Below, piece after piece: positions 42,839-52,051 of a DNA stretch of 64,000 nt. Where the stretch lies: the NCBI RefSeq assembly GCF_003601975.1, contig NZ_QZWZ01000032.1, positions 1-64,000 on the forward strand, read 5' to 3'. The position numbers and the translations under genes were made by a program. How positions within the stretch are numbered: the stretch's first letter is position 1; each line of letters begins with the position of its first letter. The DNA comes from Mesorhizobium waimense (GTDB lineage: Bacteria; Pseudomonadota; Alphaproteobacteria; Rhizobiales; Rhizobiaceae). A model generated the notes under the pieces. It saw only the letters and a program-made list of their open reading frames with translations. It was not told where the DNA came from and searched no databases.

Positions 42839-43048
42839 TCACCAGTGCGGCGGCTTGGTCACCGGCACGTCGGGCGCGGACTGTTCCTCCAGCGCCAGGA
42901 ACCGGTCGGTCAGCGCGTCGAGCTTGCGCTGCATGCGCTCGATCACCTTCCACTGCTCGGCGATCTGGCCGGACAGTTCCTCGATCGTCTTTTCCTGCTC
43001 GGCGGCGCGGATTTCCAGCGTCGTCAGCCGGTCGGCAGGCATGGTCAT
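42839..43048 (-). CDS. slyX: SlyX-family protein
   Basis: A 69-residue coiled-coil protein: RLTTLEIRAAEQEKTIEELS, GQIAEQWKVIERMQRKLDAL, ending PPHW. Heptad-patterned helix and the PPHY/W ending are the SlyX signature. Function unknown. It lies 17 bases upstream of the anti-sigma-like gene on the same strand. Confidence 0.85.
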   Translation of the reverse strand: MTMPADRLTTLEIRAAEQEKTIEELSGQIAEQWKVIERMQRKLDALTDRFLALEEQSAPDVPVTKPPHW

Positions 43049-43248
43049 TCAAAACCCCGGTATGTTGCGCAGCTCCAAGACGATGCGCCCTGCAAGTTCT
43101 TCACATTAGCGAATGTGAAGGTCCCCGGCACGTTCGAAATTGACAAGCGCGCGGGGATTTGTCGAGAGTGGACAGCACTCCGGCCAATTGGCACGGGCGG
43201 GGTGTCATGCTAGGCGTTTTGACCAAGCGATAAAAATAAGAGTGGGAC

Positions 43249-44781
43249 ATGGCGCAAGCCGCAATCGAGCTGATCGGCATCAACAAGAGTTTTGGCGCCG
43301 TGCGCGCCAATCGCGACATCAATCTGGAAATCGTCCGTGGCACCATCCACGGCATCGTCGGCGAGAATGGTGCCGGCAAGTCGACGCTGATGTCGATCCT
43401 CTACGGCTTCTATCAGGCCGACAGCGGCGAAATCCGCGTCGGCGGCCAGCCGGCATCGATCAAGACGCCCAATGACGCGATCGCGCTGGGCATCGGCATG
43501 GTGCACCAGCACTTCATGCTGGTCGACAATTTCTCGGTGCTGGAAAATGTCATTCTCGGCGCCGAAAGCGACGCGCTATTGAAGAAGAGCATCGCCAAGG
43601 CGCGGTCCGAGCTGGAGCGGCTCGAGCGCGAATACGGGCTCGAGGTCGATCCCGATGCGATCATCGAGGAATTGCCGGTCGGCCTGCAACAGCGCGTCGA
43701 GATCCTCAAGGCGCTGTATCGCGGCGCCGAGATCCTGATCCTCGACGAGCCGACGGGCGTTTTGACGCCGGCCGAGGCCGACCACCTGTTCCGCATCCTC
43801 AAGCAATTGAAGGAGCAGGGAAAAACGGTGGTGCTGATCACCCACAAATTGCGCGAGATCATGGCCATCACCGACACCGTTTCGGTGATGCGCCAGGGCA
43901 CGATGGTGGCAACCAGGGAAACCAAGAAGACGACGGTCGAGGAACTGGCCGAGCTGATGGTCGGGCGGCGGGTGCTGCTGAGGGTCGAGAAGGGCGAGGC
44001 CGAGGCCGGCGGCGTCAAGCTCGCGGTCAAGAACCTGACGGTGAAGGATTCGCGCGGCGTCACCATGGTCGACGACGTTTCCTTCGACCTGCGCGCCGGC
44101 GAGATCGTCGGCATCGCGGGTGTCGCCGGCAACGGCCAGTCCGAACTATTGGAGGCGATATCCGGCATCAGGCACGCCGTCTCAGGCTCGGTCATGCTCG
44201 ACGGCAGGCCGATCGACCTTACCGGCAAGGCAGACCCGGGTGAGCTGCGCGACCGCGGCCTCGCCCATGTGCCGGAGGACCGCCATCATGTCGGCCTAGT
44301 ACTGGCCTTCGAGGAGAACGAGAACTCGATCCTCGGCTACCACGACGACCCTCGCTACCTGAAGGGGCCGCTGCTCAACATCGAAGCGATCCGCAACGAC
44401 GCCAAGGACAAGATCACCAAATACGACATCCGCCCGGCGGACTGCCGGCTCAAGACCGCCAATTTCTCCGGCGGCAACCAGCAGAAGATCGTGCTGGCAC
44501 GCGAGATGGAGCAGGATCCGGGCGTGCTGATCGTCGGCCAGCCGACGCGCGGCGTCGACGTCGGCGCCATCGAGTTCATCCACAAGCGGCTGATCGCCAT
44601 GCGCGATCAGGGCAAGGCGGTGCTGGTGGTGTCGGTCGAGCTGGACGAGATCCGCTCGCTCTCCGACCGCATCCTGGTGATGTTTGCCGGCCGCATCGTC
44701 GGCGAGCGCGGTCCGGAGGCGACCGAGGGCGAACTCGGCCTGCTGATGGCCGGTGTCGAGCAGCGGGAGGCCGCGGAATGA
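43249..44781 (+). CDS. nucleoside ABC transporter ATP-binding protein (double ATPase)
   Basis: A 510-residue ATPase with two ABC domains, as in sugar/nucleoside (YufO/RbsA-type) importers. First half: GIVGENGAGKSTLMSILYGF (Walker A), IEELPVGLQQRVEILKALYR (signature), LILDEPTGVLTP (Walker B). Second half: GIAGVAGNGQSELLEAISGI, NFSGGNQQKIVLAREMEQDP and LIVGQPTRGVDVGAIEFIHK, with the degenerate second Walker B. It powers uptake of nucleosides delivered by the BMP protein. The stop overlaps the first permease gene by 4 bases. Confidence 0.93.
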   Translation: MAQAAIELIGINKSFGAVRANRDINLEIVRGTIHGIVGENGAGKSTLMSILYGFYQADSGEIRVGGQPASIKTPNDAIALGIGMVHQHFMLVDNFSVLENVILGAESDALLKKSIAKARSELERLEREYGLEVDPDAIIEELPVGLQQRVEILKALYRGAEILILDEPTGVLTPAEADHLFRILKQLKEQGKTVVLITHKLREIMAITDTVSVMRQGTMVATRETKKTTVEELAELMVGRRVLLRVEKGEAEAGGVKLAVKNLTVKDSRGVTMVDDVSFDLRAGEIVGIAGVAGNGQSELLEAISGIRHAVSGSVMLDGRPIDLTGKADPGELRDRGLAHVPEDRHHVGLVLAFEENENSILGYHDDPRYLKGPLLNIEAIRNDAKDKITKYDIRPADCRLKTANFSGGNQQKIVLAREMEQDPGVLIVGQPTRGVDVGAIEFIHKRLIAMRDQGKAVLVVSVELDEIRSLSDRILVMFAGRIVGERGPEATEGELGLLMAGVEQREAAE

Positions 44782-45917
44782 GCACGCCCTACGCCAAGCT
44801 GCCGGCCTGGGCCGATTACGGCCTGATCCCGGTGATCAATCTGTTCGTCGCCTTCGTCGTCGCCGGCTTCGTGGTGCTTCTGGTCGGAGAAAATCCGTTC
44901 CGCGCCGCGGTCATCCTGGTCGAAGGCGCCTTCGGCAGGGGCACGGGCATTGCGTTCACGCTTTTCTACGCCACCACCTTCATCTTCAGCGGGCTTTCGG
45001 TGGCGGTAGCAGCGCATTGCGGCCTGTTCAACATCGGTGGCGAGGGCCAAGGCTACATTGCAGGGCTCGGCATTGGTGTCGTGTGCCTGGCCTTCGACAG
45101 CGTGCTGCCGTGGTGGCTGACCTTCCCGCTGGCGATCATTGCATCTGCGGCGATGGGGGCGCTGTGGGCGCTGATCCCTGCTTATCTGCAGGCCAAGCGC
45201 GGCTCCCACATCGTCATCACCACTATCATGTTCAACTTCATCGCCGCCAGCGTCATGGTCTATGCCCTGGTCGGCTTCCTGAAGCCGGCCAGTTCGATGG
45301 CACCGCAGACGCGCACCTTCCTCGACGGCGCGCAACTGCCGAAGCTCAACTGGGTCATCGAACTGTTCGGCGCCAAGATACGCTCGGCGCCGCTCAACAT
45401 CAGCTTCCTGCTGGCGCTGGTGATGGCCTATCTGGTCTGGCTGCTGATCTGGCGCACCAGGCTCGGCTACGAGATGCGCACCTACGGCCACAGCTCGAAG
45501 GCGGCGCGCTATGCCGGCATTTCGGAGATCCGTATCGTCATCATCGCCATGATGATCTCGGGTGCGCTGGCCGGCATGATGGCGCTCAACCCGACGATGG
45601 GCGACCAGCACAATGTCGCGCTCGATTTCGTCTCCGGTGCCGGTTTCGTCGGCATCGCGGTGGCGCTGATGGGACGCCTGCACCCGGTCGGCATCGTGCT
45701 GGCGGCGATCCTGTTCGGCATGCTCTACCAGGGCGGCGCCGAACTCGCCTTCGAGATGCCGGCGATTTCCCGCGACATGATCGTTATCATCCAGGGCCTG
45801 GTCATCCTGTTTGCCGGCGCGCTCGAACACATGTTCCGGCCCTACATCCAGGCGCTGTTCGCTTCGATCAGCCCGAAAGCGGTCGGCATCGAAGCGGTCA
45901 AGGGGAAGGGCGCCTGA
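44778..45917 (+). CDS. nucleoside ABC transporter permease 1
   Basis: A 379-residue polytopic membrane protein. Features of the BPD_transp_2 family: GLFNIGGEGQGYIAGLGIGV near residue 85, SHIVITTIMFNFIAASVMVY, the coupling loop region GYEMRTYGHSSKAARYAGIS and GFVGIAVALMGRLHPVGIVL. Forms the channel with the next gene's product. Overlaps the ATPase gene by 4 bases and is separated from permease 2 by one base. Confidence 0.92.
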   Translation: MSTPYAKLPAWADYGLIPVINLFVAFVVAGFVVLLVGENPFRAAVILVEGAFGRGTGIAFTLFYATTFIFSGLSVAVAAHCGLFNIGGEGQGYIAGLGIGVVCLAFDSVLPWWLTFPLAIIASAAMGALWALIPAYLQAKRGSHIVITTIMFNFIAASVMVYALVGFLKPASSMAPQTRTFLDGAQLPKLNWVIELFGAKIRSAPLNISFLLALVMAYLVWLLIWRTRLGYEMRTYGHSSKAARYAGISEIRIVIIAMMISGALAGMMALNPTMGDQHNVALDFVSGAGFVGIAVALMGRLHPVGIVLAAILFGMLYQGGAELAFEMPAISRDMIVIIQGLVILFAGALEHMFRPYIQALFASISPKAVGIEAVKGKGA

Positions 45918-45918
45918 G

Positions 45919-46890
45919 ATGGATATCTTCACCGCCATCGTGCAGATCCTCGACTCGACCATCCGCCTGTCGGTGCCGCTGCTGCTCGCCTGCCTTGCCG
46001 GCCTCTATTCGGAGCGCGCTGGCGTCTTCGATATCGGGCTCGAGGGCAAGATGCTGGTCGGCGCCTTCGCCGGCGCCGCGGCCGCCTCGGTCTTCCATTC
46101 CGCCTTTCTCGGCCTCGGCATGGCCATCCTGATCTCGGTCGTTTTCGCCCTGATCCACGGCTTCGCCTCGATCACCCACCGCGGCAACCAGATCGTTTCC
46201 GGCGTGGCGATCAATTTCATCGCCGCCGGTTCGACCATCATGCTCGGCCAGCATTGGTTCCAGCAGGGCGGGCGCACGCCAGCGCTGGCGCCGGGCGAAC
46301 GCTTCGAGGCGATCACCTGGCCTGGCGTCGACGCGGTGCGGGACGTGCCGATCATCGGGCCGATCTATTCGGAGCTGATCTCTGGCCACTCCATACTCGT
46401 CTACATCGCCTTTCTGATGGTGCCGTTCACCTGGTGGGTGCTGTTCCGCACCCGCTTTGGGCTCAGGCTGCGCGCCGTCGGCGAGAACCCGGCGGCGGTC
46501 GACACGGCCGGCATCTCGGTCGCCTGGCTGCGCTACCGGGCGCTGATCTGCACCGGCATTCTGACCGGCGTCGCCGGCGCCTATCTGTCGATGGTGCAAA
46601 ATGGCGGCTTCGTGAAGGACATGACCGCCGGCAAGGGCTATATCGCGCTGGCGGCGCTGATCTTCGCCAAATGGAAGCCGGTCAACGCCATGTTCGCCTG
46701 CCTTTTGTTCGGCTTCCTCGACGCGCTGTCGATCCGGCTGCAAGGCACGCCGCTGCCTTTGATCGGCAAGGTGCCGGTGCAGTTCATGCAGGCGCTGCCC
46801 TATGTGCTGACCGTGATCCTGCTTGCCGGCTTCATCGGCAAGGCGATCCCGCCGCGCGCCGGCGGCGTGCCCTATGTCAAGGAACGCTGA
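45919..46890 (+). CDS. nucleoside ABC transporter permease 2
   Basis: A 323-residue membrane protein: LLLACLAGLYSERAGVFDIG, LEGKMLVGAFAGAAAASVFH, HRGNQIVSGVAINFIAAGST, then GLRLRAVGENPAAVDTAGIS and GKGYIALAALIFAKWKPVNA. Classical second BMP-transporter permease. The ATG at 45919 follows the permease 1 stop by one base; the longer open frame from 45811 overlaps permease 1 and lacks homology there. Confidence 0.92.
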   Translation: MDIFTAIVQILDSTIRLSVPLLLACLAGLYSERAGVFDIGLEGKMLVGAFAGAAAASVFHSAFLGLGMAILISVVFALIHGFASITHRGNQIVSGVAINFIAAGSTIMLGQHWFQQGGRTPALAPGERFEAITWPGVDAVRDVPIIGPIYSELISGHSILVYIAFLMVPFTWWVLFRTRFGLRLRAVGENPAAVDTAGISVAWLRYRALICTGILTGVAGAYLSMVQNGGFVKDMTAGKGYIALAALIFAKWKPVNAMFACLLFGFLDALSIRLQGTPLPLIGKVPVQFMQALPYVLTVILLAGFIGKAIPPRAGGVPYVKER

Positions 46891-46964
46891 GCGATCGCAA
46901 GCGGAAATCGGCATCCGCCAACGAATACCGGCTTTTGAACAAGATCGTGGGAGAGAACAACTGA

Positions 46965-47357
46965 ATGTCGCATGATCTGTTCGAGGCGGCCAAAGCGGCG
47001 ATGGCCAAGGCCTATGCACCCTATTCGAAGTTTCCGGTTGGCGCGGCGCTGCGCACCGAGGACGGCCGCGTCTTTGCCGGCGCCAACATCGAGGTGGCGT
47101 CCTATCCCGAGGGCTGGTGTGCCGAGACCACGGCGCTCGGCCACTACATCATGGGCGGCGGCGGCAAGATTACCGAAATCGCGGTCATCGCCGAGCGGAT
47201 GGCGAAATGCTCGCCCTGCGGCGGCTGCCGGCAGAGGCTGGCGGAATTCTGCCGGCCCGAGACGAAACTCTATCTTTGCGACAATGGCGGTGTGGTCGAG
47301 ACCGTGACCATGGGCGAGATGCTGCCCTACGGCTTCAAGGGCGATATTCTGAAATGA
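46965..47357 (+). CDS. cdd: cytidine deaminase
   Basis: A 130-residue homotetrameric-type enzyme that deaminates cytidine and deoxycytidine to uridine forms. AYAPYSKFPVGAALRTEDGR is the substrate-binding start, and zinc ligands and catalytic Glu are Cys52-x-Glu54 (WCAETTALGHYI) and Cys85/Cys88 (CSPCGGCRQRL). It follows the permease by 74 bp and fits the nucleoside salvage theme; its product feeds uracil salvage via deoA and upp. Confidence 0.95.
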   Translation: MSHDLFEAAKAAMAKAYAPYSKFPVGAALRTEDGRVFAGANIEVASYPEGWCAETTALGHYIMGGGGKITEIAVIAERMAKCSPCGGCRQRLAEFCRPETKLYLCDNGGVVETVTMGEMLPYGFKGDILK

Positions 47358-47370
47358 AGAGCTGGCTGAT

Positions 47371-48186
47371 ATGATTGAAAAAGCTCTGGATCATCTCGTC
47401 GAAAGGCTGGACGGGATGGCGCCGACAGTCGCGCTGGTGCTGGGTTCCGGCCTTGGTGGCCTCGTCGACCAGGTCGAGGACGCCCGGCGCATCTCCTATG
47501 CCGAGTTGCCGGGCTTTCCGAGAAGCGGCGTCAGCGGCCATGCCGGCGAGGTGGTGGCCGGGCATTTTGCCGGCACGCCGGTGCTGATGCTGTCCGGTCG
47601 CGCCCATTATTACGAGCACGGCAATGCGGCTGCGATGCGTCCGGCGCTGGAGGTGCTGGCCGGCATCGGCATCACGCAATTGATCCTCACCAACGCCGCC
47701 GGCTCGGTCGATCCGGAGATGGGGCCGGGCTCGGTGATGCTGCTCACCGACCACATCAATTTCTCCGGTTCCAACCCGCTGATCGGCGAACCCAGCGACC
47801 GCCGCTTCGTCGGCCTCACCGAGGCCTATGATGCGGGCCTGCGCAAGGCGATCGAGAAGGCGGCCAAGGCGACCGGCACAGACCTGCACAAGGGCGTCTA
47901 TATGTGGTTTTCCGGCCCATGTTTCGAAACGCCGGCCGAAATCCGCATGGCGCGCATCATGGGCGCCAATGCCGTCGGCATGTCGACGGTGCCGGAAGTC
48001 ATTCTCGCCCGCTTCCTTGGCTTGCGCGTCGCCGCCTGCTCGGTCATCACCAACCTGGCCGCCGGGATGACCGGGGCTGAGCTTTCGCACCAGGAAACCA
48101 AGGACATGGCGCCGCTGGGCGGCGCCCGGCTGGCGACGATCCTCAAGCGCGTGTTCCAGGACGGGCTGCCGGAGAATAAGGTCTAG
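47371..48186 (+). CDS. purine nucleoside phosphorylase (trimeric type)
   Basis: A 271-residue enzyme. VALVLGSGLGGLVDQVED, SGRAHYYEHGNAAAMRPALE, LTNAAGSVDPEMGPGSVML, MWFSGPCFETPAEIRMAR and GMSTVPEVILARFLGLRV match the PNP family that cleaves inosine and guanosine with phosphate. Cotranscribed with cdd (13-bp gap) and deoA (5-bp gap). The symbol punA or deoD is used in relatives; I leave it open. Confidence 0.92.
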   Translation: MIEKALDHLVERLDGMAPTVALVLGSGLGGLVDQVEDARRISYAELPGFPRSGVSGHAGEVVAGHFAGTPVLMLSGRAHYYEHGNAAAMRPALEVLAGIGITQLILTNAAGSVDPEMGPGSVMLLTDHINFSGSNPLIGEPSDRRFVGLTEAYDAGLRKAIEKAAKATGTDLHKGVYMWFSGPCFETPAEIRMARIMGANAVGMSTVPEVILARFLGLRVAACSVITNLAAGMTGAELSHQETKDMAPLGGARLATILKRVFQDGLPENKV

Positions 48187-48191
48187 GCCGG

Positions 48192-49511
48192 ATGCTTCCC
48201 CAGGAAATCATTCGCCGCAAGCGCGACGGCCATAGACTGTCCGCGCCCGAGATCGCCAACTTCGTCGACGGCCTGACCATCGGCAGCGTCACTGAAGGGC
48301 AGGTCGGCGCCTTCGCCATGGCGGTGTTCTTCAACGGCATGAGCCGCGAGGAGGCGGTGGCGCTGACGATTGCCATGCGCGATTCCGGCGACGTGCTCGA
48401 CTGGTCGGACCTGCCGGGGCCGGTCACCGACAAGCATTCGACCGGTGGCGTCGGCGACAATGTCTCGCTGATGCTGGCGCCGATCGTCGCCGCCTGCGGC
48501 GCCTATGTGCCGATGATCTCCGGCCGTGGCCTTGGCCACACCGGCGGCACGCTGGACAAGATGGATGCCATCCCCGGCTACATAAGCCAGCCGGATCTGG
48601 CGCTCTTCCGCAAGACCGTGCTTGAAACCGGCTGCGCCATTATCGGCCAGACCGCCGATCTGGCGCCCGCCGACCGCCGGCTCTATGCGATCCGCGACGT
48701 GACCGGGACGGTGGAATCAGTACCGCTGATCACCGCCTCGATCCTGTCGAAGAAGCTCGCCGCCGGGCTGGGCTCGCTGGTGCTCGACGTCAAGGTCGGC
48801 AATGGTGCCTTCATGGAGAAGTCGCGCGACGCGACCGCGCTGGCTAACAGCCTGGTCGAGGTGGCCAGTGGCGCCGGGCTCAGGGCCTCGGCTTTGGTCA
48901 CGGGCATGAACGAGCCGCTTGCGTCCGCCGCCGGCAACGCGGTCGAGGTGCGCAACGCCGTCGATTTCCTCACAGGGCGAGTGCGCGACAAGCGGCTGGA
49001 GAATGTGACGCTGGCGCTGGCCGCCGAGATGCTGCAGTCGGCCGGGCTGGCTGCATCCAACCAGGACGGCATCAGGCGCGCGGCCGAGACGCTCGCCGGC
49101 GGCCGCGCGGCGGCCGTCTTCCAGCGCATGGTGGCCGCGCTCGGCGGTCCCGTCGATTTCGTCGACAGGCCGGAAAAATACTTGCCCAAGGCACCGGTGG
49201 AACTGGCCGTGAGGGCGCCAGAAGACGGTTTTGTCACCGGCATTGCGACGCGCGACATCGGGCTTGCCGTCGTCGGCCTCGGTGGCGGGCGTACCCGGCC
49301 CGACGACAGGATCGATCATGCGGTCGGCATCACAAGGCTGTTGCCGGTTGGGGCTGAGGTGCCGGCCGGCGAGGCGCTGGCGGTGGTTCATGCCCGTTCA
49401 GAGTCGGACGCGGAAGCGGCAGCGGCCGCCGTGCTTGCGGCCTATACGATCGGCGCTTCGAAGCCGGCGGCGGAAAAGACCGTCATGCGGCGGATCCTGC
49501 CGCGAGGATAG
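48192..49511 (+). CDS. deoA: thymidine phosphorylase
   Basis: A 439-residue enzyme that splits thymidine and deoxyuridine with phosphate. MLPQEIIRRKRDGHRLSAPE, the phosphate loop DKHSTGGVGDNVSLMLAPIV, SGRGLGHTGGTLDKMDAIPG and LDVKVGNGAFMEKSRDATAL are canonical. The ATG at 48192 lies five bases after the PNP stop. Last gene of the nucleoside catabolic operon, converging on the next gene. Confidence 0.95.
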   Translation: MLPQEIIRRKRDGHRLSAPEIANFVDGLTIGSVTEGQVGAFAMAVFFNGMSREEAVALTIAMRDSGDVLDWSDLPGPVTDKHSTGGVGDNVSLMLAPIVAACGAYVPMISGRGLGHTGGTLDKMDAIPGYISQPDLALFRKTVLETGCAIIGQTADLAPADRRLYAIRDVTGTVESVPLITASILSKKLAAGLGSLVLDVKVGNGAFMEKSRDATALANSLVEVASGAGLRASALVTGMNEPLASAAGNAVEVRNAVDFLTGRVRDKRLENVTLALAAEMLQSAGLAASNQDGIRRAAETLAGGRAAAVFQRMVAALGGPVDFVDRPEKYLPKAPVELAVRAPEDGFVTGIATRDIGLAVVGLGGGRTRPDDRIDHAVGITRLLPVGAEVPAGEALAVVHARSESDAEAAAAAVLAAYTIGASKPAAEKTVMRRILPRG

Positions 49512-49523
49512 GGTGTCGTTGCC

Positions 49524-50087
49524 CTACTGGACAAGCAGCAACGCGCCGTTCTCGACCTCATATTTCTGCAGCTTCTGCAGAAAGCTCATGCCGATCAGAT
49601 TGGTGCGCAGTGCCTTGTCGTCGAGCACGACGGCCTGGATGTTGTCGACCGAGATCTTGCCGATCTGCAGACGGTCAAGGGTGACCACCGCCGCCTTGAT
49701 GGCGCCATTGGCGGTGTTGACCTGATGGATGAAATCCGACGGATTGAGCGAGATGCCGATTCGGCGCGCCGTGGAGGTGTTGATGGCGACCAATGTGGCG
49801 CCGGTGTCGATCAGGCCGTCGACCTGACGGCCGTTGAGCTTGAAGGCCGAGGTGAAGTGGCCGCGCGCGTCGGCGTTGACCACCACCTTGCGACCGAGCG
49901 GCAGGGGTGCGACCGGCTTGTCCGGCACCGACGCCAGGTTCACTTCCGGCTGCGCCTCTTCCGCCGGCTTGGAGGCGACCGCCGGCTTCAGCAGGCCGTC
50001 CAGCATCTCAGGGTTCGATTGATAGAGGATCGGGATCGAGGCCGAGGCTCCGGCAAAGACGCCAAGGAAGAGAAGCTTGCGCAGCAT
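49524..50087 (-). CDS. retropepsin-like aspartic protease, membrane-anchored
   Basis: A 187-residue protein of the TIGR02281-type clan AA family. N-terminal membrane anchor LLFLGVFAGASASIPILY, a Pro-rich linker, then the single-domain aspartic protease: GRQVDGLIDTGATLVAINTS with DTGA as the active site, and NLIGMSFLQKLQKYEVENGA. Presumably dimeric and periplasmic. The ATG at 50087 starts the anchor; an upstream ATG at 50111 adds MGLHEGPS. Confidence 0.85.
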   Translation of the reverse strand: MLRKLLFLGVFAGASASIPILYQSNPEMLDGLLKPAVASKPAEEAQPEVNLASVPDKPVAPLPLGRKVVVNADARGHFTSAFKLNGRQVDGLIDTGATLVAINTSTARRIGISLNPSDFIHQVNTANGAIKAAVVTLDRLQIGKISVDNIQAVVLDDKALRTNLIGMSFLQKLQKYEVENGALLLVQ

Positions 50088-50197
50088 GGATGGACCTTCG
50101 TGAAGACCCAAGCCTATGCCGACATGGTGTTTTCAGCTTTAACGCGCGTTGAAACCGCCCCTTTGCGTAAACGATTGGTAAACAATCGTCGATGCGG

Positions 50198-50827
50198 TCA
50201 CTTCGTTCCGTACATGCGGTCGCCGGCGTCGCCGAGACCGGGCATGATGTAGCCCTTGTCGTTGAGCTGGCGGTCGATCGAGGCGGTGAAGACTGGGACA
50301 TCCGGATGCGCCTTGGTGAAGCGCTCGATGCCTTCGGGTGCTGCAAGCAGGCACAGGAAGCGGATGTTGGTGGCACCACGGCCCTTCAGCTTGTCGATTG
50401 CCGCGATGGCCGAATTGGCGGTTGCCAGCATCGGGTCGACGACGATCACCAGCCGGTCGGCGAGATCGCTCGGCGCCTTGAAGAAATACTCCACCGCCTC
50501 CAGCGTTTCATGATCGCGGTAGAGGCCGATATGAGCGACACGCGCCGCCGGCACCAGATCGAGCAGGCCTTCGAGAAGGCCGTTGCCGGCACGCAGCACC
50601 GAGGCGAAGACCAGCTTCTTGCCCTCGAGCGTCGGTGCTTCCATGGTCTCGATCGGCGTTTCGATCTCGGTCGTCGTCAATTCGAGATTGCGCGTGACCT
50701 CGTAGCCCAGAAGCAGCGAGATCTCGCGCAACAGCCGCCGGAAGCCGGCTGTCGAGGTCTCCTTCTTGCGCATGATGGTCAGCTTGTGCTGGACAAGCGG
50801 GTGGTCGACGACGGTGACGCCCTGCAT
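50198..50827 (-). CDS. upp: uracil phosphoribosyltransferase
   Basis: A 209-residue enzyme making UMP from uracil and PRPP. TVVDHPLVQHKLTIMRKKET at the start, LVFASVLRAGNGLLEGLLDL, then the PRPP-binding VDPMLATANSAIAAIDKLKG, and YIMPGLGDAGDRMYGTK at the C-terminus are typical. The ATG at 50827 gives the standard length; the longer frame adds 19 residues. It lies downstream of add on the same strand. Confidence 0.95.
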   Translation of the reverse strand: MQGVTVVDHPLVQHKLTIMRKKETSTAGFRRLLREISLLLGYEVTRNLELTTTEIETPIETMEAPTLEGKKLVFASVLRAGNGLLEGLLDLVPAARVAHIGLYRDHETLEAVEYFFKAPSDLADRLVIVVDPMLATANSAIAAIDKLKGRGATNIRFLCLLAAPEGIERFTKAHPDVPVFTASIDRQLNDKGYIMPGLGDAGDRMYGTK

Positions 50828-50941
50828 GGTGCTCTCCTGGAATTCCGGCAATTCGAAAGACCCTAGCGGCAATGCGGCGGGCAAGGAACCGCTTGGCCGC
50901 CACCGACCACAGTTTTTGCCGGAAATTTGCCGGTGAAGAGA

Positions 50942-51916
50942 TCAGCGCGCGGCGCCGTTGAGGCGGGCGAGAAGCGCCGTCTTCGTCTTCCTGTCGACGA
51001 AGGCCGCCTCGATCGCCGTCCTGGTGACAGCCGTGAGCGCCTTGTCGTTCATGGCGAAATGCTCGGCGGCGATATCGTATTCGCGCTTCAGCGAGGTCCA
51101 GAAATAGGGCGGGTCGTCGGAGTTGAGCGTCACCTTGCAGCCCGCCGCCTTGAGCGCCGGAAACGGATGGTCGGCAAAGCTGTCGAACACCTTGAGCGCA
51201 ATGTTCGAGCCCGGGCAGCATTCGAGCACCACGCCCTCGTCGGCGATGCGGCGGACAAGGTCGGGATTTTCGATGGCGCGCACGCCGTGGCCGATACGCG
51301 ACGGGCGGATATGGTCGAGTGCTGCCTTGACGCTCTCCCAGCCCATCAGCTCGCCGGCATGGATGGTGATGCCGAGCCCTGCCTCGCGGGCGATCTCGAA
51401 GGCGCGGACATAGTCCTCGAAATCGCCCATGCGCTCGTCGCCGGCGACGCCGAAGCCGGTCACCAGCGGGTGTCCGCAACGCGCGGCGAAGCGCGCTGCC
51501 TGCTCGATTGATTCGACGCCGACATGGCGCACGCCGGTGACGATCATGCGGCCTTCGATGCCGGTCTTGGCCTTGGCGCGGGCCATGCCTTCGCCGAGCG
51601 CGTCCGTGTAGGCCTTGGCCGACAGGCCGGCCTTTTTAGCGTGGTCGGGTGAAGTGAAGACCTCGGAATAGATGGCGCCGTCGCGGGCAAGGCTGGTCAG
51701 ATAGTGGTCGGCCAGCCGCGCATAGTCTTCTTCGGTGCGGAACAGGTCGGACGAAAAATCGTAGGCGGCCAGGAAAGCGGTGAAATCGTTCCAGACGAAG
51801 GAGCCGTTCTGGATATAGGGCGACGTGTCCTTGCCGTATTTGCGGGCCTGGCTGATGACGAGTTCGGGCGCCGCTGCCCCTTCTATGTGGCAGTGCAGTT
51901 CCGCTTTCAAAGGCAT
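50942..51916 (-). CDS. add: adenosine deaminase
   Basis: A 324-residue zinc enzyme converting adenosine to inosine. Zinc ligands His-x-His in KAELHCHIEGAAAPEL near the N-terminus; VGVESIEQAARFAARCGHPL; ITIHAGELMGWESVKAALDH with the catalytic Glu; RIGHGVRAIENPDLVRRIAD; and LNSDDPPYFWTSL with the Asp pair. With upp (115 bp downstream) it completes purine/pyrimidine salvage next to the nucleoside importer. Confidence 0.95.
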   Translation of the reverse strand: MPLKAELHCHIEGAAAPELVISQARKYGKDTSPYIQNGSFVWNDFTAFLAAYDFSSDLFRTEEDYARLADHYLTSLARDGAIYSEVFTSPDHAKKAGLSAKAYTDALGEGMARAKAKTGIEGRMIVTGVRHVGVESIEQAARFAARCGHPLVTGFGVAGDERMGDFEDYVRAFEIAREAGLGITIHAGELMGWESVKAALDHIRPSRIGHGVRAIENPDLVRRIADEGVVLECCPGSNIALKVFDSFADHPFPALKAAGCKVTLNSDDPPYFWTSLKREYDIAAEHFAMNDKALTAVTRTAIEAAFVDRKTKTALLARLNGAAR

Positions 51917-52051
51917 TCAATCATCCCGTCACGTCGGTCCAGGCCTTATAAGCCCACCACCTGGAAGCGCGGCCGAACACCGCGCCTTAAACAATAGCGC
52001 CCGCACAATCGATCGGCTATGGTCCCGCCGGTTTTATGACGGATCAAAATA

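Noticed and set aside
44607..45962. Minus-strand open frame of 451 codons opposite the nucleoside permease
   Set aside because: Arg/His/Asp-rich shadow without domain character; the plus strand has a full permease with conserved motifs.
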